19,376 nucleotides of DNA from Angelakisella sp. (lineage in GTDB: Bacteria; Bacillota; Clostridia; Oscillospirales; Ruminococcaceae): assembly GCA_022795575.1 (NCBI GenBank), contig JAAWGY010000015.1, positions 1 to 19,376 on the forward strand, in the 5' to 3' direction. Position numbers and translations under genes: made by a program. Shown in pieces: positions 14,031 through 19,376 of this stretch. The notes under the pieces are model-generated. The model had not been told where the DNA came from, did no database searches, and was given only the letters and a program-made list of their open reading frames with translations. The first letter of the stretch is position 1. Each line of letters opens with the position of its first letter.

Positions 14031-14362
14031 AAGGCTCTTAGGCCGGTGGTCCCAAAATGCGCCCGCCCCCAGCGCCTACGGCGCGCGGCGGGCTGTTTTG
14101 GGGAGAAAGGCCCTACCCCTAACCCCGGCCGCGGTTTGCGCTTCCTGGCAAGCAGAGCAACAACCCGCCATTGGCCCATCCTCACCCAAAAGCAACTGTT
14201 AAAAACCGCGGCCTGACGGCCTACAACAGAACGGCAGGGCCTGTGCCAAAAACACAAGCCCTGCCGTTATTATAGCCGTCCTGGGGAGTTTCGCTCCTGC
14301 GGGAGCGACCAGGGCCTACGCGGCCCTGGACCTGCGGCCGGGTAGCCCCGGCGGGCACAACC
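14031..14362 (+). repeat. Dispersed hairpin repeat, copy B (full length)
   Basis: This copy of about 330 bases matches copy C (18899-19200, inverted) over most of its length and copy A (1-122) over its right third. It lies between the converging ends of the peptide operon and the minus-strand gene. It carries a train of stems: the large palindrome at 14230-14268, CGCTCC/GGAGCG (14292-14307), CCAGGGCC/GGCCCTGG (14309-14329) and GCCGGG/CCCGGC (14337-14352). The left half, with a GCGCGCGGCGGGC core, appears noncoding. No terminal inverted repeats or transposase are seen. Confidence 0.85.
14230..14268. terminator. Large palindrome inside repeat copy B (possible bidirectional terminator)
   Basis: AACGGCAGGGCCTGTG (14230-14245) pairs with CACAAGCCCTGCCGTT (14253-14268) across a 7-base loop with one C/A mismatch. 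It sits between converging genes, so it could stop transcripts from either side. The same palindrome is perfect in copy C. There is no long T tract, so a terminator role is inferred. Confidence 0.45.
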
Positions 14363-14381
14363 TGTGGGGTACGCTGCTGCC

Positions 14382-15230
14382 TTACTCCATCCGTCGCAGC
14401 GCCGTCACCACCTTCATAATATACGCCATCTCCGGCAGGGGGTCCGCCGCCAGCATCTCCGGCGTAACAGCCTCCTTCAGCCCCGGCTCCCCCCCAGCCA
14501 GCAACCGCCCCCCTAAGTAAAACCACACCCGGTCGTCCTCTACCCCCACAGCCACCGCCCCCGGCGTGTACTCCACCAGATCCATCACCCGACCCAAAAC
14601 CGATTCACTCAACCCGCCCTCCCCAAAGCTGCAAAACGCCTCATCTACCCGCCGGCTCCCCCACGTAACCGCCCCAAGCCCCAAGCCGCTATAGTATTCC
14701 TCCCCTATGTGCTCCGGAAAAAGCCCGCGCCCCGCCAACCGCACCCGGCACCCAGTCCCGTGGTCCAGCCGCGCCGCTACCCAGCACCCGCTGATAAACC
14801 GCGCCCGAGCCTTCTCCTCCGGCTGCCAAAGCTGAAAGGTAACATCGCTCAGTTCCAGCCGAACCCCCTTCCCCTCCCCCGTGACACGGTGGAAGCTCAA
14901 GCAGCTGCTGTCCTCTGTTATCGGCAACAGCTTTGCAGCAAAAAGCTCCTCCCGGGGAATGCCGGCATAGCCCTGGTAAGCCACCCCCGTCAGATGCTTC
15001 CCAAGCCCCGCCCGCAGATTCTCCCGCAAAAACAACCCGGTAAATTTTTTGATGTCCCGCCGTACAAGCAGGAAGTAGTACAAGCACCCTACCCCCAGCA
15101 GCACCAGCCCCGGCCCCATCCGGCGCAGGAACAGCAGCGCCAACGCCCCCACACAGAACAGGATGTAAATGACGCTGCCAAAAACTGCACTCCCCCGTTT
15201 GGCCTCCAACTCCTTGATGACAGTTTCCAT
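14382..15230 (-). CDS. Membrane protein of unknown function, DUF3137-like
   Basis: This 282-residue protein begins with a short charged helix (METVIKELEAKRG). Two hydrophobic segments follow (about 15-35 and 39-56), joined by RRMG and ending in RRD, so a tight membrane hairpin is likely. The remaining 225 residues look soluble and cytoplasmic. Stretches such as SCLSFHRV, VTFQLWQPEEKARARFISGCWVAARL and GRGLFPEHIGEEYY resemble my recollection of DUF3137-type proteins, in which a membrane hairpin precedes a soluble domain, but I cannot confirm this. The frame is open 90 bases further upstream. I chose the ATG at 15230 because GGGAGGAGGAG lies 6 bases before it and the promoter is just upstream. 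It is the only minus-strand gene I can support and is monocistronic, convergent with the peptide operon. Function unknown. Confidence 0.78.
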   Translation of the reverse strand: METVIKELEAKRGSAVFGSVIYILFCVGALALLFLRRMGPGLVLLGVGCLYYFLLVRRDIKKFTGLFLRENLRAGLGKHLTGVAYQGYAGIPREELFAAKLLPITEDSSCLSFHRVTGEGKGVRLELSDVTFQLWQPEEKARARFISGCWVAARLDHGTGCRVRLAGRGLFPEHIGEEYYSGLGLGAVTWGSRRVDEAFCSFGEGGLSESVLGRVMDLVEYTPGAVAVGVEDDRVWFYLGGRLLAGGEPGLKEAVTPEMLAADPLPEMAYIMKVVTALRRME

Positions 15231-15261
15231 CCTCCGCTCCTCCTCCCGTTTTCTACGGTGC

Positions 15262-15291
15262 AGTATACCATACCGCCGCCGGCAGAGGCAA
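15262..15291 (-). promoter_or_regulatory. Promoter of the minus-strand membrane protein gene
   Basis: Read on the minus strand, TTGCCT (15291-15286) precedes TATACT (15267-15262) with an 18-base spacer. Transcription would begin near 15255, leaving a leader of about 25 nt. It diverges from the carboxylate transporter promoter about 200 bases away. Confidence 0.6.
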
Positions 15292-15374
15292 CCGGTTTTG
15301 CTTAACCAAAGGCCGCCCACCCAAAAGAAAAAGTTATGGGGGTCAGAAGTTTTGCATTATATTATACAAAAATC

Positions 15375-15395
15375 AACAGCGTTTTTTATGCTGTT
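15375..15395. promoter_or_regulatory. Inverted repeat in the divergent intergenic region
   Basis: AACAGC (15375-15380) and GCTGTT (15390-15395) flank 9 AT-rich bases in the divergent spacer between the minus-strand gene and the tct operon. It could be a regulator binding site, but no regulator gene is nearby. Confidence 0.3.
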
Positions 15396-15465
15396 ATTAC
15401 ATAAAGATTGTTCTTTTGCCTAAAGATAAAAATAACTTTTGTGCAAATAAACGGTGAAGTTTTTG

Positions 15466-15494
15466 TTGCGGCAGGCAGAAAAGCATTATATAAT
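15466..15494 (+). promoter_or_regulatory. Promoter of the tct operon
   Basis: TTGCGG (15466-15471) is separated by exactly 17 bases from a perfect TATAAT (15489-15494). The start near 15501 leaves a leader of about 110 nt with small stems: GGGG/CCCC (15508-15522) inside CACT/AGTG (15503-15535), and CCGGC/GCCGG (15546-15559). Confidence 0.72.
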
Positions 15495-15609
15495 AAGAGT
15501 ATCACTTGGGGGTGGATGCCCCTGACTATGGAGTGCCGAAAACCCCCGGCGGATGCCGGACGCGGCCTCCCTGCAAGCGCAGAAAAAAAGGTAAAGGAGA
15601 ACAAAATCT

Positions 15610-16593
15610 ATGAGCAAGAAGATCCTGTCCCTGATCTCTGTGGTTATGGTGCTGGCTATGCTGGCAGCCTGCGGCGGCGATGGAGGTGCCCCTGCTACCC
15701 CCGCCGGCGACGGCGAGTGGAAGTGGGAGCGCAAGATCGAGATCGTCTGCCCCTGGGGCGCAGGCGGCGGCGCTGATACCACCGTCCGGCAGTTTGCCAC
15801 CCAGCTGGAGAAGGAGCTGGGCCAGAGCGTAGTGGTCAACAACGTCTCCGGCGCGGGCGGCGTCTCCGGCGTGCAGTACGCGGTACAGCAGCCTGCCGAC
15901 GGCTACACCTGGCTGCTCTGCACCCCCTCCCCCATGCTGGCCCAGATCACCAAGGCTACCGACTTTGATGTCTACGGCAACATCACCCCCGTTTGCAACT
16001 TGGTTTGGGACTGCAACATCTTTGTCGCCGGCAAGGATGCCCCCTACAACAACTACAAGGAGCTGATGGACTACGTCGCCGCCAACCCCGGTAAGGTCCA
16101 GTGCGGCGTTATGTCCCTCACCGGCCTGGATGGCGCCTGCGTCACCGCCGCCTTCGGCGATAAGATCGAGGCTGTCGGCTACTCCGAGGGCTCCCAGCTT
16201 AACTCTGATGTCATCGGCAACCATGTTGGCCTTGCCTGTGTCGGCCCCGCCGAGGTGCTGGCGATGGTCCAGTCCGGCGACATGAAGCCCATCATGACCT
16301 GCACCGAGAAGCGGATGACCATCGCTGAGTACGCCAACACCGAGTGCGCCGGCGAGCTGAACGTCGATTGCTTCTACGGCCCCTACCGCGGCATCTACGC
16401 CAAGAACGGCACCCCCGAGGCTGCCATCAAGGCCTTTGAGGCCGCCGCCCAGAAGGCTGTTGCCTCCACCGATTTCCAGGATTGGGCCAAGAGCCAGGGC
16501 CTGGATCAGCGGACCGGCTGGATGGATACCGCTACCTATCAGGCCCAGTGGACCGCCGACCACGACGAGCTCACCAGCCTTTTTGGCAGCTGA
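15610..16593 (+). CDS. tctC: Tripartite tricarboxylate transporter substrate-binding lipoprotein, TctC/Bug family
   Basis: This 327-residue lipoprotein is the extracellular binding component of a TTT-type importer for a carboxylate or similar small molecule. It has a signal sequence and lipobox LAAC (Cys21), then a Gly/Ala/Pro spacer. The family's ligand-loop motif follows as CPWGAGGGADTTVRQ (47-61), with NNVSGAGGVSGVQYA and PADGYTWLL as in Bug proteins. AAAGGAG (15593-15599) lies 10 bases before the ATG. It contains ten cysteines in addition to the lipidated one, including C47 directly in the ligand-loop motif, which is many for an exported binding protein. The gene is separated from tctB by about 200 bases with a strong hairpin. 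The substrate (citrate, tartrate, other carboxylates) cannot be read from sequence. Confidence 0.92.
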   Translation: MSKKILSLISVVMVLAMLAACGGDGGAPATPAGDGEWKWERKIEIVCPWGAGGGADTTVRQFATQLEKELGQSVVVNNVSGAGGVSGVQYAVQQPADGYTWLLCTPSPMLAQITKATDFDVYGNITPVCNLVWDCNIFVAGKDAPYNNYKELMDYVAANPGKVQCGVMSLTGLDGACVTAAFGDKIEAVGYSEGSQLNSDVIGNHVGLACVGPAEVLAMVQSGDMKPIMTCTEKRMTIAEYANTECAGELNVDCFYGPYRGIYAKNGTPEAAIKAFEAAAQKAVASTDFQDWAKSQGLDQRTGWMDTATYQAQWTADHDELTSLFGS

Positions 16594-16629
16594 TTCCCCC
16601 CGTACTTAACTAAGGTATAAAACACAGCC

Positions 16630-16675
16630 GGGCCCCGGCGGCATGAGATGCCCTGCACTCCCGCCGCCGGGGCCC
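16630..16675 (+). other. GC-rich hairpin between tctC and tctB
   Basis: GGGCCCCGGCGGC (16630-16642) pairs perfectly over 13 bases with GCCGCCGGGGCCC (16663-16675) across a 20-base loop, 37 bases after the tctC stop. No T tract follows. The position parallels the hairpins after the peptide-binding protein gene and would fit mRNA 3' protection or partial termination. Confidence 0.75.
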
Positions 16676-16796
16676 CTTACAGAGAAGCCGCGCTGACAGC
16701 AGTGAAACGCCGTGTTTGAGGTGTTGGCAGTGAGGGGCAAAAGCCTTTCCCCACTGTGAGCGCAGCTTCCTGACAACACGAAAGGATGATACTTTC

Positions 16797-17306
16797 ATGA
16801 CACTGGACCTCATCTTCAGTGCCGTACTGCTGGTATTCTCTGTCTACTGCTTCTTCTACATTGGCGGGGCGGATAACGGCACCCCCACCGAGCTGGGCGC
16901 CGCTGCCTGGCCCCGGGTAATCCTGACGCTGATGATCATTCTGCTGATCGTCGGCATCGTCAATATGTTCCGCAAAAAGAACGGCAAGCTGCCGGTAAGC
17001 GGGGAGGGCTTCCGGGCCTTCCTGCACAGCAAGCTCCTTATCGGGATGATCATCTGCGCCGTCACCGCCATCATCCTGCCCTACATCGGCTTTATCCCCA
17101 CCTCCTTCCTCTTCCTGATGGCCTACGGCGTGCTGCTGGGAGAGCGGCGCCCGGTGGTGCTGCTTGTCACCGGGGTGGTGGCCACCCTCATCCTCTACAT
17201 CATCTTCCAGGGACCGCTGAGCATCTTCCTGCCCAGGGGCTACGGCTTCTTCCGGAGCTTTGCCCTGACCATGGAAGGCTTCATCGGCATGATCCCGGGA
17301 CTTTAA
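16797..17306 (+). CDS. tctB: Tripartite tricarboxylate transporter small membrane subunit, TctB
   Basis: This 169-residue protein is the small membrane subunit of the TTT transporter, essential with TctA for transport in characterised systems. It has hydrophobic segments at about 3-22, 40-57, 79-95, 99-115 and 119-137. The loop after the first helix ends in GAAAWPRVI, which matches the family's conserved region before the second helix. A basic, glycine-containing cytoplasmic loop (FRKKNGK) follows the second helix. TctB proteins vary greatly in sequence, and identification here rests as much on its position between tctC and tctA as on the motif. AAAGGA (16781-16786) lies 10 bases before the ATG. 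The tctA start follows its stop by 19 bases. Confidence 0.88.
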   Translation: MTLDLIFSAVLLVFSVYCFFYIGGADNGTPTELGAAAWPRVILTLMIILLIVGIVNMFRKKNGKLPVSGEGFRAFLHSKLLIGMIICAVTAIILPYIGFIPTSFLFLMAYGVLLGERRPVVLLVTGVVATLILYIIFQGPLSIFLPRGYGFFRSFALTMEGFIGMIPGL

Positions 17307-17325
17307 GAGAGGGAGGTAGTGACAA

Positions 17326-18831
17326 ATGCTTGATACTTTGATCTCCGGTCTTCAAATCGTACTGACCCCCTCCACCTTTATCCTGATCTTTGCGGGTACT
17401 GTGGTGGGCGTCATCTTCGGGGCCATGCCCGGCGTATCCGCTTCGATGGCGGTCGCCCTGGCGCTGCCCTTTGCCTACCCCATGAACGGCGTTGTGGCCA
17501 TCGCCTTCCTTTGCTCGGTCTACTGCGCCTCCATCACCGGCGGCGGCATTACCGCCATCCTCTTCAAGATCCCCGGCACACCCTCCTCCGCCCCCACCAC
17601 CTTTGACGGCTACCCCATGGCGCAGCGGGGCGAGGCGGGCAAGGCGCTGGGCTTCTCGCTGGTAGCCTCCGCGGTGGGCGGTCTTATTGCAGCCTTCTGC
17701 ATGGCCATCGTCTCCGGCCCGCTGGCGGCTGTAGCCCTTAAGTTTGGCCCCGGCGAGCTGTTCGCGGTGGCCTTCCTGGGCCTGTCGGTGCTTACCTGCC
17801 TGGATAACGGCAACCTGGTTAAGACCATCCTTTCCGGCCTGCTGGGCCTCTTCCTGGCCACCATCGGCATGGATCCCCAAACCGGCGTGGCCCGGTTTAC
17901 CTGGAACAACACCACCCTTCTTTCCGGCGTGGAGATGATCCCGGTAATGATCGGCCTTTTCGCCGTCACCGAGGTACTGAAGCAGACTGCCAAGCGGGAC
18001 AAGAAGGACAGCGGCAGCGGCATGGACGGCGGCATGGACTACAAGACCGCCATCCCCTCTGTCAAGGAATTCCTGGCCGTTAAGTGGGTGATGCTGCGGG
18101 CTTCGTTGCTGGGTACCATCGTGGGCATCCTCCCCGGCGCCGGCGCCACCATCGCCTCCTTCCTCAGCTACACGGTTGAGAAGAAGATCTCCAAGCATCC
18201 CGACAAGTTCGGCACCGGCATAGCCGATGGCATTGTGGCATCCGAGGCGGCCAACAACGCGGCCACCGGCGGCGCCATGGTTCCGCTGCTGGCGCTGGGC
18301 ATCCCCGGGGGCAACGCGGCGGCCATTATGATGTCCGCTCTGGTGCTTAAGGGTGTACAGATGGGCCCGCTGCTGGTGAAGAACCAGCCGGACTACCTGT
18401 CCTCTGTTTTTGGCTCGATGCTTATCACCAACATCATTATGGTATTTGTATCGCTGGCCATTGCCAAGGTGTTTGCCAAGATTCTGGCCATTCCCTACTC
18501 GATTCTTGGGCCGGTTATCATTATGCTGGCTACCATCGGTTCCTACGCGCTGAAGAACAACACTGGCGACGTGGTGCTGATGATGTTTGCGGGTATTGTG
18601 GGTTATCTGTTCGTCAAGCTGGGTTACTCCGCGGCTGCGCTGGTGCTGGGCCTGGTGCTGGGCATTATGTGCGAGGAGAACCTGCGGCGGGCATATCAGA
18701 TTGGCGCCGGCAGCTGGGGCGAGGCAATCTTTACCAAGCCCATCGCTATGGTGCTGCTGCTGGTTTGCGCGGCCATGCTGGTGTTCCCCATCATAAAGCC
18801 GCTGCTGAACAAGAAGAAGGCCGACAAGTAA
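17326..18831 (+). CDS. tctA: Tripartite tricarboxylate transporter large membrane subunit, TctA
   Basis: This 501-residue, very hydrophobic protein is the translocating subunit of the TTT transporter, normally powered by ion gradient rather than ATP. Two signature halves are present. The first is GAMPGVSASMAVALALPF with the ITGGGITAILFKIPGTPSSAPTTFDGYPMA region (about 30-100). The second is GILPGAGATIASFLSY with SEAANNAATGGAMVPLLALGIPGG (about 265-330). A hydrophilic cytoplasmic loop rich in Lys, Asp and Gly (about 222-240) separates the halves. Length is normal for the family. GGGAGG (17311-17316) lies 9 bases before the ATG. It is the last gene of the operon; inverted repeat copy C with its palindrome lies downstream and may end the transcript. 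Confidence 0.95.
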   Translation: MLDTLISGLQIVLTPSTFILIFAGTVVGVIFGAMPGVSASMAVALALPFAYPMNGVVAIAFLCSVYCASITGGGITAILFKIPGTPSSAPTTFDGYPMAQRGEAGKALGFSLVASAVGGLIAAFCMAIVSGPLAAVALKFGPGELFAVAFLGLSVLTCLDNGNLVKTILSGLLGLFLATIGMDPQTGVARFTWNNTTLLSGVEMIPVMIGLFAVTEVLKQTAKRDKKDSGSGMDGGMDYKTAIPSVKEFLAVKWVMLRASLLGTIVGILPGAGATIASFLSYTVEKKISKHPDKFGTGIADGIVASEAANNAATGGAMVPLLALGIPGGNAAAIMMSALVLKGVQMGPLLVKNQPDYLSSVFGSMLITNIIMVFVSLAIAKVFAKILAIPYSILGPVIIMLATIGSYALKNNTGDVVLMMFAGIVGYLFVKLGYSAAALVLGLVLGIMCEENLRRAYQIGAGSWGEAIFTKPIAMVLLLVCAAMLVFPIIKPLLNKKKADK

Positions 18832-18878
18832 CAGCGGCCTGCTCCCCAAGGGGCCCGCAGGGCGATAAAAGTTTCGGT

Positions 18879-18898
18879 CAAGCCTTTTCAAAGGCTTG
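18879..18898. other. Small perfect hairpin at the edge of repeat copy C
   Basis: CAAGCCTTT (18879-18887) pairs with AAAGGCTTG (18890-18898) with only two unpaired bases. It lies where copy C diverges from copies A and B, replacing their GCCGGG/CCCGGC stem. It follows the tctA stop by about 50 bases and may help end that transcript. Confidence 0.55.
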
Positions 18899-19200
18899 CG
18901 GGTCCAGGGCAGAGCCCTGGTCGCTCCCCGCAGGGAGCGAAACACCCCAGGACGACTATAATAACGGCAGGGCTTGTGTTTTTGGCACAAGCCCTGCCGT
19001 TCTGTTGTAGGCCGGTAGGCCGCGGTTTTGGGCAGTGGCTTTTGGGTGAGGATGGGGGCTATTGCGGTTATGTAGCCGCCTGGCGGGGAAGCGCAAACCG
19101 CGGCCGGGGTTAGGGGTAGGGCCTATCTCCCCAAAACAGCCCGCCGCGCGCCAAAGGCGCTGGAGGCGGGCGCATTTTGGGTTCGCCGGCCTAAAAGCCT
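18899..19200 (-). repeat. Dispersed hairpin repeat, copy C (inverted)
   Basis: The reverse complement aligns with copy B (14031 to about 14335) over some 300 bases, including the GCGCGCGGCGGGC block, the CCTACCCCTAACCCCGGCC block and the large palindrome. It carries CCAGGGC/GCCCTGG (18904-18920) and CGCTCCC/GGGAGCG (18922-18939), so the same stems occur with altered sequence. It follows the tct operon. Copies B and C form an inverted pair around 14363-18898. Confidence 0.85.
18963..19001. terminator. Perfect 16-bp palindrome in repeat copy C (possible tct terminator)
   Basis: AACGGCAGGGCTTGTG (18963-18978) pairs without mismatch with CACAAGCCCTGCCGTT (18986-19001) across a 7-base loop containing TTTTT. 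No T tract follows the stem. It is the strongest fold downstream of tctA, 131 bases after the stop. Confidence 0.5.
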
Positions 19201-19316
19201 GTCCGTTTGCAGCTTAGCTGTCCTTTTGCGAAGGGGGCTTGCCGTTTTTGTGTTGGGTGGGGGCGGGGGGCGTTTTGAAGGTGCCTCCGGCGGATTTTGA
19301 TTCCCTGCGGGGGGAG

Positions 19317-19376
19317 CGGCCCTGCGGGCCGACCTCTCAGTCGCCTGCGGGCGACAGCTCCCCTTTCAGGGGAGCC
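19317..19376. repeat. Cluster of three adjacent short hairpins at the right edge
   Basis: CGGCCC/GGGCCG (19317-19331), GTCGCC/GGCGAC (19340-19355) and GCTCCCC/GGGGAGC (19357-19375) follow one another with loops of 3-5 bases. The last resembles a palindromic repeat I associate with Oscillospirales genomes, though I cannot count copies here. The window ends inside or right after this element. The stretch 19201-19316 contains no gene I can support. Confidence 0.6.

Noticed and set aside
14031..14362. Repeat copy B as an insertion sequence or MITE
   Set aside because: There are no terminal inverted repeats, no target-site duplication visible at the edges and no transposase; the internal palindrome is central, not terminal.
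17281..18990. A 569-codon minus-strand open frame opposite tctA
   Set aside because: His/Gln/Gly-rich antisense translation with no recognisable domain, running into the repeat; tctA is unmistakable on the other strand.
14241..19200. CRISPR array from the repeated hairpins
   Set aside because: The copies are kilobases apart, in different orientations and without regular spacers or cas genes.

Overview
The window looks like chromosomal DNA from a GC-rich anaerobic Firmicute of the Clostridia, most likely an Oscillospirales (gut Oscillospiraceae-type) genome. This is inferred from strong AGGAGG-type ribosome binding sites, sigma-A-like promoters, lipoprotein binding proteins with Gram-positive architecture, no outer-membrane components, high GC coding sequence with C/G-ended codons, and the dispersed hairpin repeats familiar from that group. 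I could not run a search, so no species is named.

Layout, left to right. Positions 1-122 hold a truncated copy of a hairpin-rich dispersed repeat (copy A). From 162 a consensus promoter drives a three-gene iron/cobalamin-type ABC importer (lipoprotein, FecCD permease, ATPase; 241-2979). A second promoter with a structured leader precedes an unknown surface-anchored protein (3221-4561) that ends in a textbook terminator. A less GC-rich orphan membrane protein with a zinc-ribbon-like tail follows (4755-5303). Positions 5402-7397 hold an Lsa-type ABC-F ribosome-protection gene. Its leader of about 280 nt contains a possible three-codon ORF and two hairpins with T tracts, which looks like ribosome-mediated attenuation. 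Positions 7560-14015 are a complete dipeptide/oligopeptide ABC importer in the order B-C-A-D-F. Its last ATPase carries a coiled-coil-like insertion of about 200 residues between Walker A and the Q-loop.

Repeat copy B (14031-14362) then separates this operon from a convergent minus-strand membrane protein of DUF3137-like appearance (14382-15230). From 15466 a promoter drives a tripartite tricarboxylate transporter (TctC-TctB-TctA, 15610-18831). The window closes with repeat copy C in inverted orientation (18899-19200) and a different palindromic repeat at the right edge (19317-19376).

Taken together the region is a nutrient-uptake block: three independent importers for metal-chelate, peptide and carboxylate, plus one antibiotic-target-protection gene and three proteins of unknown role. 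Both the peptide and carboxylate operons place a very GC-rich hairpin without a T tract immediately after the binding-protein gene, which would fit differential expression of binding protein over membrane components. I see no phage, transposase, CRISPR, tRNA or rRNA. The most novel-looking items are the ABC-F leader, the enlarged DppF, the hairpin-train repeats whose stems are conserved through paired changes, and the leader of the surface protein gene. None amounts to a clearly new multi-gene system.
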